From the IMG/VR virus record IMGVR_UViG_3300021197_000674, positions 1-34,692 of that record: a DNA stretch of 34,692 nt. One strand, 5' to 3'. Shown here piece after piece: positions 5,011 to 14,433 of the stretch (positions are counted from its first letter, which is position 1; every line of letters begins with the position of its first letter). The translations under genes were made by a program, and so were the position numbers. The stretch comes from a virus. The notes beneath the pieces are model-generated. The model saw only the letters and a list, made by a program, of their open reading frames with translations. It had not been told where the DNA came from and made no database searches.

Positions 5011-6344
5011 TGGCGTCAGAAGAAGAATTAAAGAAAATTAACGTAAGAAGTCCATACTTCATAAATGTGACTAAAGCTGTATCATTAGGCGGTGAAGAAC
5101 CACCAGAACCTATAGAAACAGGTGATGATAGTGATGGTAGTGGAGATACTGGAGGTGGTGAAGAACCTTTTGTAGAGCCTACAGAACCAACAGTTACTAC
5201 ATATACATTAGATTGTGGAGGCACTAAGGTTATTGGAGTTGTTGTTGGTATACAAAGGTATGAGATACCTATATCAGGGAAACAGATAGGGGACTATGAT
5301 GTTGATTTCTCAAAAATAACCGTCCCTTTCTACGCTAAAATAGGTCTGGAAGGCAATATGCCAGCCTCATACACTTTTATGGCAGGATGGGTAAATTCGA
5401 ATGATACTTGGTTGGACGCAGTAGGAACTTCTACACCTTCGTACACAACAATAGCATCACATCCAAATGGAAATTCTCAAACATTAACATATACCTCAAC
5501 ACAATCTGATATAGACACTTATGGAGAAAAGCTTGTACTAGAGCTATTTTTCCCTATATTCAACTTAGACTCTTCTACTAGGTTTACTTTAAACTGTGCT
5601 GCTGATGAGGTTATTGCGACTGAAGATAGTGGACAAAGTAGTGTTTTTGTAATGACTATTGGTTCGGGTCACACTGGCCCAGAGGTTCTTTCGGGAGTTG
5701 TTAATCAACTTAACGGTGTTGACGCAAGTTGGCTAACATTTCCAGATAAGTATAAGTTTAAGACTTTTGTGTTCGGTGATTATACACCAAATTTAGAACC
5801 TGTCATAAAGGAATATGCAAAACACCTCAACAGTGCAGAGTTAGTAGACTGGGATGACAGTAGACACACTGTCGTGTATAGACCTGCCAGTGACATAAAT
5901 TTGACTCAAAATGTAATAAAACTTAAACAGAGATCACTATCTAACTCAGGTAATAGTGTTTATAAGATTTGGTTCTCTAAACACACTATAGAAACTGTAA
6001 CAGACGCAACTAGAACGAATGATGAGGCGTTCACTACATACAGAAATATTCCTTCTGGAGGAGGAAATATAAACTTAGTTTCCAGACTATTCCAAGAGGG
6101 TTTAAATCACACGTTAGGGCAAGGTCAATGGGTTTATTGGAGTGGATTCGAGTCAGAGCAAATTTTTACAATAAATACTACAGGTACAGCCGAGAGTGAC
6201 CTTACATTGGAAACTAACCACCTAACAAACTCAACTATGAGAATAAAGAGTGTAGATAACGCAGGAAGGGAGCAAAACAACAGAGTATTCAATCTAGTAC
6301 CTGCGATAGATGACCAGTACATAACTTTATATAGTGAGGATTAA
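5010..6344 (+). CDS. Tail-associated structural protein (444 aa)
   Basis: It begins MASEEELKKINVRSPYFINV, a start often seen in Bacteroidota phage tail proteins, then has an acidic Pro/Gly/Asp-rich linker at about residues 28-61 (GDDSDGSGDTGGGEEPF). The rest is beta-rich with conserved-looking aromatic strands (KYKFKTFVFGDYTPN, SVYKIWFSKHTIET). Position between neck genes and baseplate-like genes suggests a tail tip, distal tail or tail decoration protein. No enzymatic motif is seen. Confidence 0.5.
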   Translation: MASEEELKKINVRSPYFINVTKAVSLGGEEPPEPIETGDDSDGSGDTGGGEEPFVEPTEPTVTTYTLDCGGTKVIGVVVGIQRYEIPISGKQIGDYDVDFSKITVPFYAKIGLEGNMPASYTFMAGWVNSNDTWLDAVGTSTPSYTTIASHPNGNSQTLTYTSTQSDIDTYGEKLVLELFFPIFNLDSSTRFTLNCAADEVIATEDSGQSSVFVMTIGSGHTGPEVLSGVVNQLNGVDASWLTFPDKYKFKTFVFGDYTPNLEPVIKEYAKHLNSAELVDWDDSRHTVVYRPASDINLTQNVIKLKQRSLSNSGNSVYKIWFSKHTIETVTDATRTNDEAFTTYRNIPSGGGNINLVSRLFQEGLNHTLGQGQWVYWSGFESEQIFTINTTGTAESDLTLETNHLTNSTMRIKSVDNAGREQNNRVFNLVPAIDDQYITLYSED

Positions 6345-6356
6345 CACAACACACAA

Positions 6357-7472
6357 ATGGCAGAATTAACTAAAGCTAAATTAGAACTAACCGTTTATGG
6401 GGGTACGAAAGATTCACGCCCCCTTACGCCCAACTATACGCTTACTAAAACAGCAATAGGAGAAGATAAAGCTATATCTTTTGAGATATCTGAGCTTATC
6501 AAAGATTACGTTACAATAGAATTTAATGGTGATTACGACTCTTTAGTACAAACTAAGTGGGTTCATTGGAGGGTTACTAGAACGTATGATGATGATACTA
6601 CTGACTTTTATGAGAAAGAGGGCATTGCTTTTAGAGGTTATGGTGAGTTAAAGGATGGTATAAATCCTCCACTATCTAAGGATTTAATGATCTCCAATGA
6701 TGTTATACATAATTATTGCGGATATCCATTAACCGTACCGTTCTACACTAGGGGAGCTGACGGAGTTACGGATGTTACGTATGTAGCAGACAATGTAGAA
6801 GCGTCCAAAGTAGTTACAGGTAGTGCTAATAGATACTCTATAGCGCAACAAGTTAGACTTAATCCGTCTGGAAACGTAATAAAGATAGATAAGACAGCTA
6901 GTATAGCGGGTGATTCTAACGATTCGACTAACTCTTCTGAAGTAGATCTAGATGCGGATAGTATAGAATACACAACGGCTGATGGTTCATTGAAAACTAT
7001 ACAGATAAAATGTATTGACGAGTGTAAGAACGTTCCTTATAAAGTGTCTTTCATTAACAAGTATGGCGTTATGCAAGATATTTGGTTCTTTGCTAAGCGT
7101 AAAGACAGTATCTCGTCACAAAGAGAAAATTACAAGAAAAACACCCTGTCTATTGGCCCGAACGGAGCTTCGTATAATATATCCGATCATCAGAGAGTAT
7201 ACTTAGAGAATCAGGGCAGAGAGGCTTTGACTATGAATACTGGATTTATAGACGAAAGCTACAATGAAGTTATGAAACAGTTGTTGGTTTCTGAGTATGT
7301 TTATATACACGACAAGAATCGACTTAGTCCTACAAACTCAGGTTACGACCTTGCTATACCTATAAGTGTTGTGACTAGCTCACTAGACTTCAAAACTAGC
7401 AGAAACGACAAGTTAATCAATTACGAATTACAATTTGAGATGGATTCTGAATTTATACAAAGCATTCGTTAA
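6357..7472 (+). CDS. Distal-tail/baseplate structural protein (371 aa)
   Basis: A beta-rich protein without signal peptide. Near the C-terminus it has the pattern SQRENYKKNTLSI, then HQRVYLENQGREALTMNTGF and MKQLLVSEYVYIH, which I recognise as a recurrent block in tail proteins of Bacteroidota siphophages. The gene abuts the next one (last base shared) and sits between the 444-aa protein and the 762-aa protein, consistent with a distal tail or hub component. Confidence 0.55.
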   Translation: MAELTKAKLELTVYGGTKDSRPLTPNYTLTKTAIGEDKAISFEISELIKDYVTIEFNGDYDSLVQTKWVHWRVTRTYDDDTTDFYEKEGIAFRGYGELKDGINPPLSKDLMISNDVIHNYCGYPLTVPFYTRGADGVTDVTYVADNVEASKVVTGSANRYSIAQQVRLNPSGNVIKIDKTASIAGDSNDSTNSSEVDLDADSIEYTTADGSLKTIQIKCIDECKNVPYKVSFINKYGVMQDIWFFAKRKDSISSQRENYKKNTLSIGPNGASYNISDHQRVYLENQGREALTMNTGFIDESYNEVMKQLLVSEYVYIHDKNRLSPTNSGYDLAIPISVVTSSLDFKTSRNDKLINYELQFEMDSEFIQSIR

Positions 7473-9760
7473 TGAGGGAAGTACAAATATATATAGAAGA
7501 TCAACGGCTAGACTTATTTAAGGATGAGACTATTGAGATAACATCCTCGATACAGGACGCCAAAGATTTAAGCAAAGTATTTACAGACTACAGTCAGTCT
7601 TTTCAGCTTCCTGCGTCTGCGGAGAACAATAAAATATTTAAGCACTTTTATAACTTTAATATAGATGGAGGATTCGATGGAAGGGTTCGTCACGAAGCTA
7701 AAATATTTATAAACAGCATTCTATTTAAGAAAGGTAAAGTCTTTTTGAATGGCGTCAATATGAAGAATAACGTTGCTCACACATACAATGTAACATTCTT
7801 TGGAAATACAGTATCATTGACTGATATATTTGGCGATGATAAACTAATCTCCTTAGACTTCCAATCATTCAATCACGAATATTCATTTAGTGATGTTGGT
7901 GCGTTTTTAGTTGGAGATGGACTGGAGATAGATGGTGACGCTTCCGCTTTAATATACCCATTAATAACATCTAAAAAAAGGTTATTCTATGATAGCGCAT
8001 TAGCTAATAACAGTAACTCTAACTTTGAAGGAAATCTATATAGACCTCTTGACATTACGGGTGACGAAGATAGATACTACAAAAGAGGCGTTACTAATCA
8101 CGATTTGAAACCTGCTATAAAGGTATATCATATCATAAAGGCGATAGAGGGGAAGTACGGAATAACACTAATACCTAACGACTCCGCAGGCACTAAAGAC
8201 TTCTTTTCTAAACACAATGAAGCTATATCCAATTTATACCTATGGTTAAGTAACTCAAGTGGTAATATTTTCGGTGAAGAAGGGTCTAACGAATACGCTT
8301 ATAAAAAGATCATAGAACAATATGCTGACCACGCTCAAGATAATGCGGACATTCCTTGGTTTACGGTGTCTGGTTCTGAATTAAGAATAGGTCAAGAAAC
8401 AGGTTCTTATGTCAATCAACAACACTATAATATAAGGATAAAAGGTAGTGCCTCACTTATACATCAAGGAGATGATTACTCTATAAAGCTAATAGATAAA
8501 AGTACGGGAGAAGTTGTTTTTAGTGTAAGTGGAAGTAATGATATAGAGGGAGACTATTTATTTACCCCTAGAACCGAAGGTGATCCAGACTTAGTCTATG
8601 AATTAGAGGTTTCGTCAAGGAACCCTATGGCTGGAACCGAAGTGAGCTTTGAGGTGCTTGAACCTGCGTTCGGAGGGTTGGTTAGAGATGTTTATATGGC
8701 TGTAGGGGAATTTGGTAATTTTATATCTACATCAATCGCAACTTTATCGGTAAGGGAGCATCTTCCTGATATGAAGATTTTAGACTTCTTGACAGGAATG
8801 TTTAAGATGTTTAACCTAACAGCCTATTATATTGATGATGAAAATGACCCTGAATACGATCCACCAAATAATCAAGGAAAGCCTGTAATAAAAGTAGTAA
8901 CACTAGATGAATACTATGCTGATGCTGTGAACAATCAATCTAAAGGAATAATTGACGTTAGTAAGTATATAGATGTTTCTAGTCACGCAGTGAATACCTC
9001 TTTACCTTTTTCAGAAATACAGTTTAAGTTCAAAGAGGCTGACACATTACTGATAGAAAATCACACAAACTTATTTGGAAAGACTTTTGGTGATTCAGTG
9101 CTAGAAGTTCAGGATTTATATCCAACTTTATTTACAGGTAAAAAGTACGAAGTTGAATTACCTTTTGGCAAGTTGAAATATGAAAAAATATCTGGAACTA
9201 ACATCCAATGGGGTTTTGCAGCAGGGGGTGATTTTTCACCACAAAACGCAGACTATTCTAACCTAAACGACATTAAACCTCCAAAAGGAGGGTACACTTC
9301 CACAAAGATGCCTCCATTACTATTCTACGGACTCAAAGTGGATGCTTCGGCAAATCCCTTTAATTACAGCAACCCAAACTCTAATGCAACAGGTCGTTAT
9401 ACTGCGTATTGGAGGGCTTCAAACAGAAATGAAGACAGCACGGTTTCTTCCCTAGCCGATCATAGCATAAACTTTGGGGCAGAAGTAGATGAATGGACTG
9501 CGGTAGACGATGGATATACAGGTAATTCTTTATTCGCCAAATATTATAGAAATTACATTAAGAGTATATTTGACCCATCTAAAAGAATATTTAAGTTTGA
9601 GGCGTACCTACCGCCTAGTTTCTTAATTCATTACAAACTTAATGACCAACTTAAGATACAAGATGTGGTGTATCGCATTAATTCTATAACTACAAATTTA
9701 ACCACAGGTAAGTCAACATTAGAACTGATAAACCTTAATGCAGAAGAAATCGTAGAATGA
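7472..9760 (+). CDS. Large tail tip/baseplate hub protein (762 aa)
   Basis: The N-terminus (REVQIYIEDQRLDLFKDETI, then SKVFTDYSQSFQLPASAENN) is characteristic of a large tail protein in Bacteroidota phages. The central part contains beta-sandwich-like segments (SLIHQGDDYSIKLID), and the C-terminus ends with KLNDQLKIQDVVYRINSIT, similar to hub proteins with a final beta barrel. Order in the module (tail chaperone, neck, distal tail, this gene, tape measure) suggests a baseplate hub. No lysozyme or peptidase motif is visible. Confidence 0.55.
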   Translation: MREVQIYIEDQRLDLFKDETIEITSSIQDAKDLSKVFTDYSQSFQLPASAENNKIFKHFYNFNIDGGFDGRVRHEAKIFINSILFKKGKVFLNGVNMKNNVAHTYNVTFFGNTVSLTDIFGDDKLISLDFQSFNHEYSFSDVGAFLVGDGLEIDGDASALIYPLITSKKRLFYDSALANNSNSNFEGNLYRPLDITGDEDRYYKRGVTNHDLKPAIKVYHIIKAIEGKYGITLIPNDSAGTKDFFSKHNEAISNLYLWLSNSSGNIFGEEGSNEYAYKKIIEQYADHAQDNADIPWFTVSGSELRIGQETGSYVNQQHYNIRIKGSASLIHQGDDYSIKLIDKSTGEVVFSVSGSNDIEGDYLFTPRTEGDPDLVYELEVSSRNPMAGTEVSFEVLEPAFGGLVRDVYMAVGEFGNFISTSIATLSVREHLPDMKILDFLTGMFKMFNLTAYYIDDENDPEYDPPNNQGKPVIKVVTLDEYYADAVNNQSKGIIDVSKYIDVSSHAVNTSLPFSEIQFKFKEADTLLIENHTNLFGKTFGDSVLEVQDLYPTLFTGKKYEVELPFGKLKYEKISGTNIQWGFAAGGDFSPQNADYSNLNDIKPPKGGYTSTKMPPLLFYGLKVDASANPFNYSNPNSNATGRYTAYWRASNRNEDSTVSSLADHSINFGAEVDEWTAVDDGYTGNSLFAKYYRNYIKSIFDPSKRIFKFEAYLPPSFLIHYKLNDQLKIQDVVYRINSITTNLTTGKSTLELINLNAEEIVE

Positions 9761-9915
9761 TAAAAAATATACTAGAATTACTCAATACAGATGATTGGTA
9801 CGGGGTGTCAGAAAATATAGACATTGCCAAAGGCAAGTATAAAGCGGTTAAAGACGCAAAGGAACTTAAACAAACACTAAAACGTACTTACTATGGCGCA
9901 AGAAATATTAATTAG
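9757..9915 (+). CDS. Small hypothetical protein overlapping the tape measure gene (52 aa)
   Basis: Its ATG overlaps the stop of the hub gene by 4 bases (ATGA), and its 3' end runs 23 bases into the tape measure gene in another frame. The product is MIKNILELLNTDDWYGVSEN followed by a basic helix (KGKYKAVKDAKELKQTLKRTYYG). Coupled overlaps on both sides favour a real gene. The function is unknown. Confidence 0.6.
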   Translation: MIKNILELLNTDDWYGVSENIDIAKGKYKAVKDAKELKQTLKRTYYGARNIN

Positions 9916-12235
9916 CATAAATGTTGAGTCTGGCGAGGCTAAAGCTAGGGTTAACGATCTAAAAAAGGGTACTGATAGCCTTAGTAAATCATTCGGAGTA
10001 CTAGCGAAGCAAAGCAATAAAAATAAATTTGAGCAAGCATCATTAAGGGGTGAGCAAAAATTAGCTACTGCACAGCAGAAGAAGCTAAACTACGAAATGC
10101 AGAACGCAGGTAAGATTGCTGCTGTATATGAGATGTCTACAAAAAAGCTAGGAAAGGGGATTCAGTCAAACAGAGCGCAATCTGGTCTTAGTAATGCAAT
10201 ATTGATTGAGACAGGTCGTGTTGCTTCAGATGCGGCTTATGGTATTCAGGGTATAGCGAACAACTTAGGTCGTTTGATTGAATTAGGTCAGGAATTTGCT
10301 AGAACCAATAAAGAGGGATTAGGAGGAGCTGTTAAGCAACTAAAGCAGTCTTTCCTTGGTTTAAACGGAGTTATAATCGGGGTTCAGCTGTTGTTGAGTT
10401 TCTTACCGAAGATAACTAAAGCATTTCAAAATTGGTTAGCTGAAGTGACCGCAGTAAGAAAAGCCCTTAATGATGCTACAGAGACATATGGTTCGCAGAT
10501 CGGTGCTTTAGAAACATACATCAGTTTTATTAATGACTCGAACGTTTCTGATGAGCAAAGAAGAGTAGCTATATCTAGGGTTAAAAGTGAATTTGAAGAT
10601 CTAAATATAGTTATTGACGAAAATACAGGACTTACTGAGGCTCAAAATGCAGTTATTGACGAATACATAATTAATTTACAGAGGCAAGCTGAGTCACAGG
10701 CTCTTCTATCAGCAATACAAGATAAGTATAAGAGTAAATTTCTTAATTCTACAGAAACTATAAGTGAGAACCTTGTCACTTGGGACGCTTTATCTGGTGC
10801 TTTTATTGGACTAGGAAGTGGAGTTGGTTTAGCAGCAGGAGCAATTTCAGGAGCAGCAAAATCCATAGGCGATGACAACAAAGATCTTGAAAAGGATATA
10901 GATATACTATTAGCTAAGTTAAAAGAAGTTGGGTTATTTGGAAAAGATAAAGAAAACGGTCTAGGAGCATCTAATAGGAGAAGATATAGATTATTTAAGG
11001 AGGCTTTCAATGACCTAGAAAAATTAGAGGAAAAGTACAGGCAAAAATCTATAGACACCACCTTAATGACTGAGGAGGAGAAGATAGAAATGCAAAGGCA
11101 GAATAACTTGACCGATTTGAATTTACAGGTCAAAAACTTCAAAGATAAGGAGAAGTTAAGGTTAAAAAACTACATAGCTCAGTCAAACGAGAATAGGAAG
11201 AGGGATTTAGATAAAGTGGCGGAAGATGATAAGAATGGAGAAAAAGCCCTTGCGATAGATAAAAAGTATAACGACCTACTTAAAGAAGCAAATTCCACAT
11301 ACCGTAGAGAGGTTAGAACTATAGATAAGGATGCTGCGAAAGTTAAGGTTCAGATAGAAGCTGATACGAATACTAAGCTAAAACAATTAGGAAGAGAAAG
11401 AACGGAAGATATTATGTCTGAAAGGGAATCTCAGGTAAATATTCTTAGAAGTTTGAATGACCAGAAGCAGCAATTAGCTTTGTTAGAACTTACTGATCCG
11501 AATAGTCTTACTTTTGCTAGAGAGCAGTTGGATTTAACTATAAAACAGACTGACGCTGAAAAAGAAAGAATTGCAGGTTTAATTGTGGCAGCCGATCAGA
11601 ATATACTATCAATTGCAATTAAGTTGAATTCGGAGGACTTAGGAGAGGAAGAAAGGTCGAGGCTAGAGGTTGGGTTTGCTGATGCTTTAACTAATAGAGC
11701 AAAACTAGATTCAGAATACACTAAAGTCAGTATTAAAAATTCTACAGATAGACGGAAGATAGCGCAAGCTGAAGAAAATGCTCAAGTACAAGGATTTAAG
11801 GTTGTGGGTGACGCTATGAATGCATTCTCTAGGTTGGCTGGAGAAGACACTAAAGCAGGTAAGGCTCTAGCTGTATCTGGCGCATTGATATCTACATATC
11901 TTTCTGCTAATAAAGCATTTGAGTCTCAATTTAGTCCTATAGCCACAGCATCCTCACCAGTAAGAGGTACTATCGCAGCAGCAGCAGCGGTAGCTAATGG
12001 TTTAGCTAACGTAAAAGCTATACTTGCAGTTGATCCGTCTGGAACCACTTCGGGAGGTTCTAGCCCTTCGGTACAAGCACCCAACTTCAATGTTGTTGGC
12101 ACATCTTCCGTAGATCAGTTGGCGCAAACAGTAGCAGGGCAAACAAAAGATCCAATAAAAGCATATGTTGTAGGTAAAGATATAACTAATCAGCAAGAAT
12201 TTGACAGAAACACAGTAAACACAGCAGGAATATGA
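9893..12235 (+). CDS. Tail tape measure protein (780 aa)
   Basis: Long, mostly helical protein. Residues 1-100 are charged; a hydrophobic segment (VIIGVQLLLSFLPKI, about 160-175) and a Gly/Ala-rich segment (FIGLGSGVGLAAGAISGAAK, about 303-322) could span membranes; long coiled-coil runs follow (370-600). The C-terminal part is Ala/Gly-rich (SALISTYLSA-type and TIAAAAAVANGLANVKAILAV). It is the tail-length ruler and a possible channel-forming protein during DNA entry. At about 0.15 nm per residue the tail would be roughly 115 nm if the whole protein were helical ruler, which assumes no processing. Confidence 0.85.
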   Translation: MAQEILISINVESGEAKARVNDLKKGTDSLSKSFGVLAKQSNKNKFEQASLRGEQKLATAQQKKLNYEMQNAGKIAAVYEMSTKKLGKGIQSNRAQSGLSNAILIETGRVASDAAYGIQGIANNLGRLIELGQEFARTNKEGLGGAVKQLKQSFLGLNGVIIGVQLLLSFLPKITKAFQNWLAEVTAVRKALNDATETYGSQIGALETYISFINDSNVSDEQRRVAISRVKSEFEDLNIVIDENTGLTEAQNAVIDEYIINLQRQAESQALLSAIQDKYKSKFLNSTETISENLVTWDALSGAFIGLGSGVGLAAGAISGAAKSIGDDNKDLEKDIDILLAKLKEVGLFGKDKENGLGASNRRRYRLFKEAFNDLEKLEEKYRQKSIDTTLMTEEEKIEMQRQNNLTDLNLQVKNFKDKEKLRLKNYIAQSNENRKRDLDKVAEDDKNGEKALAIDKKYNDLLKEANSTYRREVRTIDKDAAKVKVQIEADTNTKLKQLGRERTEDIMSERESQVNILRSLNDQKQQLALLELTDPNSLTFAREQLDLTIKQTDAEKERIAGLIVAADQNILSIAIKLNSEDLGEEERSRLEVGFADALTNRAKLDSEYTKVSIKNSTDRRKIAQAEENAQVQGFKVVGDAMNAFSRLAGEDTKAGKALAVSGALISTYLSANKAFESQFSPIATASSPVRGTIAAAAAVANGLANVKAILAVDPSGTTSGGSSPSVQAPNFNVVGTSSVDQLAQTVAGQTKDPIKAYVVGKDITNQQEFDRNTVNTAGI

Positions 12236-13152
12236 GAATAATAGAATTAATTATTGATGAGGAAGCAATGCTTTCAGGAATAGAGGCTATAAGTATAGTA
12301 GACCGCCCAGCAATCGAAGAAAACTTTATCGCCTTGTCTAAGGAAGAGAAGGTAGAGCTAGCGAAAGTTGACGAAGAGAAGCGAATACTTATGGGCGCAG
12401 CTTTGATCCCAAACAAGAACATCTATCGCCAAAATGAAGAGGGAGAGTATTACATATTCTTCTCGGACGATACCGTTCGTCAAGCGTCAGAACTATTTTT
12501 AATGCGAGGCAACCAGAACAAATCCACCTTAGAACATCAGGCAGACCTTCACGGATTATCTGTAGTAGAGTCTTGGATTATAGAAGATGAAACGCACGAT
12601 AAGTCCAGAAAGTATGGAATGGATTTACCAGTAGGTACGTGGATGGTATCTATGAAGGTAAACAATGATGAGGTATGGGAAGATTACGTTAAAACAGGTC
12701 GAGTATCTGGATTTTCTATTGAGGGCTACTTTACTGATCGAGTTGAGATGAGTCAGGACGATGAGCTAAATAGCCCAGAAGCTATATCGTTATTAGAGGA
12801 GATTTCTGATGCACTAGAATCTAAGATGCTTAATCTAGCCTCGTATAGTGATTACCCAGACTCTGTATCAAATAACGCTAAAAGAGCCTTAAAATGGGCG
12901 GAAGAGAACGGTTGGGGAAGCTGTGGAACCTCTGTAGGAAAACGCAGAGCGTCCCAGCTGGCTAATAGAGAGGCTATAAGCGCTTCTACCATCAAAAGAA
13001 TGTATAGCTACCTTTCACGTCATAAAGGCGATCTAAAGGCTTCTAAGGGCTATTCTGACGGGTGTGGTAAACTAATGTACGATGCGTGGGGAGGAAAATC
13101 AGCCCTGAGTTGGTCTGAATCTAAAATCAACTCAATAGAGAATGAGAAATAG
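12232..13152 (+). CDS. Prohead protease, XkdF-like, with an extra C-terminal helical domain
   Basis: A 306-aa protein. The N-terminal 170 residues fit the XkdF-type phage serine protease: SIVDRPAIEENF at 21-32, a LEHQ segment with H102, and VSGFSIEGYF with S162, the usual His/Ser pair of prohead proteases. From about residue 206 a second domain follows (SVSNNAKRALKWAEENGWG, then CGTSVGKRRASQLANRE and TIKRMYSYLSRHKGD, ending YDAWGG-type), which recurs in Bacteroidota phage proteases and has no known function to me. It would process scaffold and capsid. It overlaps the tape measure gene by 4 bases. Confidence 0.75.
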   Translation: MRIIELIIDEEAMLSGIEAISIVDRPAIEENFIALSKEEKVELAKVDEEKRILMGAALIPNKNIYRQNEEGEYYIFFSDDTVRQASELFLMRGNQNKSTLEHQADLHGLSVVESWIIEDETHDKSRKYGMDLPVGTWMVSMKVNNDEVWEDYVKTGRVSGFSIEGYFTDRVEMSQDDELNSPEAISLLEEISDALESKMLNLASYSDYPDSVSNNAKRALKWAEENGWGSCGTSVGKRRASQLANREAISASTIKRMYSYLSRHKGDLKASKGYSDGCGKLMYDAWGGKSALSWSESKINSIENEK

Positions 13153-13393
13153 AAGAAAATACACATATAGCAGAACCAGTAGAAGGGGAGGTAAGAGAGG
13201 ATGCCTTTGTGCTGACGGCAAAACATACTCATCAAAATGTTGTGATGGAAGTTTACAGGCGCAGGGAATAGGTAGTATAACTGGCTCGTCAGTATCTACA
13301 CCTGTAGACCCACCACCAAATGGTGATTCGTACCTACTACTAGAAAACGGAGACTTTATACTACAAGAAAATAACGATAAAATAACTTTATAA
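13142..13393 (+). CDS. Small Cys-rich virion-associated protein (83 aa)
   Basis: An Arg-rich N-terminus (MRNRRKYTYSRTSRRGGKRG) is followed by CLCADGKTYSSKCCDGSLQA with four cysteines, then a Pro/Gly linker and the C-terminal SYLLLENGDFILQENNDKIT, a motif seen in minor structural proteins of flavophages. It overlaps the protease gene by 11 bases and shares its last base with the next gene. The role is unknown, possibly a small decoration or adaptor protein. Confidence 0.55.
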   Translation: MRNRRKYTYSRTSRRGGKRGCLCADGKTYSSKCCDGSLQAQGIGSITGSSVSTPVDPPPNGDSYLLLENGDFILQENNDKITL

Positions 13394-13866
13394 TGGCAAA
13401 TTCCAAAATATCAGAACTAACAGCGGTAACCGCTATAAACATTGTAGGTACTGAAGAGCTACCTATAGTTCAGTCTTCGGAGACAAAGAAAACAACACTA
13501 TCAGATGTGCAACACTACGTTGTTAATCATCTAGAGCCAACAACCTTATCTGTAACCGATGGCGGAACCTACGATTTAGGAGATGCAGCTTATGATGAGT
13601 CTGAGCTGATAGTCCTTAGTTGGATTGGCGGAAATGGAACGGCCACACTTACGCTACCAGATGTAACTTTAGCTAAAAACCTAAATAGATGCAAGAGAAT
13701 AATTACAGACTCTACGTTTACTAACGCAACACACGCCAACCTTAGTCCATTTGGTTCTCAAACACTAGATGGATCAAACAGCGCATTTGACCTAAACAGA
13801 GCGTATGAAGGTATAAAGGTCTGGGGAAACGGAACTGAATGGTTTGTTATTCAGCAAAAGGCATAA
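13393..13866 (+). CDS. Head or tail fibre-like structural protein (157 aa)
   Basis: The N-terminus MANSKISELTAVTAIN, then VGTEELPIVQSSETKKTTLSDV, is a common attachment module in phage fibre and decoration proteins. The remainder is beta-rich and ends in GIKVWGNGTEWFVIQQKA, a strand-turn-strand close typical of a trimeric fibre tip. Its position just before the scaffold and capsid genes suggests a head fibre or capsid decoration. Confidence 0.55.
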   Translation: MANSKISELTAVTAINIVGTEELPIVQSSETKKTTLSDVQHYVVNHLEPTTLSVTDGGTYDLGDAAYDESELIVLSWIGGNGTATLTLPDVTLAKNLNRCKRIITDSTFTNATHANLSPFGSQTLDGSNSAFDLNRAYEGIKVWGNGTEWFVIQQKA

Positions 13867-13920
13867 GTAAAAATCGAACACACAACACATTAATCATTAC
13901 TATCTAAAATTATTCGTAAA

Positions 13921-14427
13921 ATGAACAGTCCAAAAGCAACAACCATTCTAAATGAAATCTTGCAGAAGCTGTCCTCTATTACAGACGAAAACAAAGTGGT
14001 CGAAGAGACTACTGAATTAGAAGCTGTAACAGAAGAAACTCCTACCGAAGAGGTGGAGGCTGCTGCTGAAGTTGAAGAATCTGTAGAAGAGGCTACTGAA
14101 GAATTATCTGAAGAAGCTGAACTCGAAACAGAAGAAACTCAACTAGAAGAGGGTTATGTTACTGTGGAAGCGTTTGAATCTAAAATTGCTGAGATGGAAG
14201 CTAAGTTAGCTGAAGTTATGGGAGCTTTAGATACAGAGATGGGTTACAAGAAAGAATTAGAGGAATTATCTTCTAAGATGGAAAAACTTTCTGCTGAGCC
14301 TGCTGCTGAAGCAATTAACCACACCCCAGAAGCTGCTACCGAAAAGAAACCAGTCTACAACTTCGGAATGCAGAGATCACAAAACACATTAGACAGAGTA
14401 TTTAACCGATTAAACAATCAAAACTAA
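13921..14427 (+). CDS. Scaffolding protein candidate (168 aa)
   Basis: Very acidic (long Glu/Thr/Val runs at residues 25-80) with a predicted coiled coil (FESKIAEMEAKLAEVMGALD, then KKELEELSSKMEKLSAE) and a basic C-terminal helix (NTLDRVFNRLNNQ). This composition, the length and position directly before the capsid gene are typical of an internal scaffold that is cleaved by the prohead protease and binds capsid through its C-terminus. There is a 54-base gap before its start with no visible promoter. Confidence 0.75.
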   Translation: MNSPKATTILNEILQKLSSITDENKVVEETTELEAVTEETPTEEVEAAAEVEESVEEATEELSEEAELETEETQLEEGYVTVEAFESKIAEMEAKLAEVMGALDTEMGYKKELEELSSKMEKLSAEPAAEAINHTPEAATEKKPVYNFGMQRSQNTLDRVFNRLNNQN

Positions 14428-14433
14428 CCAATA

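Noticed and set aside
10642-11142. A 166-codon minus-strand frame inside the tape measure gene
   Set aside because: It is Ser/Leu/Phe-rich antisense of a helical, charged gene. All other genes are on the + strand and there is no promoter or coupling.
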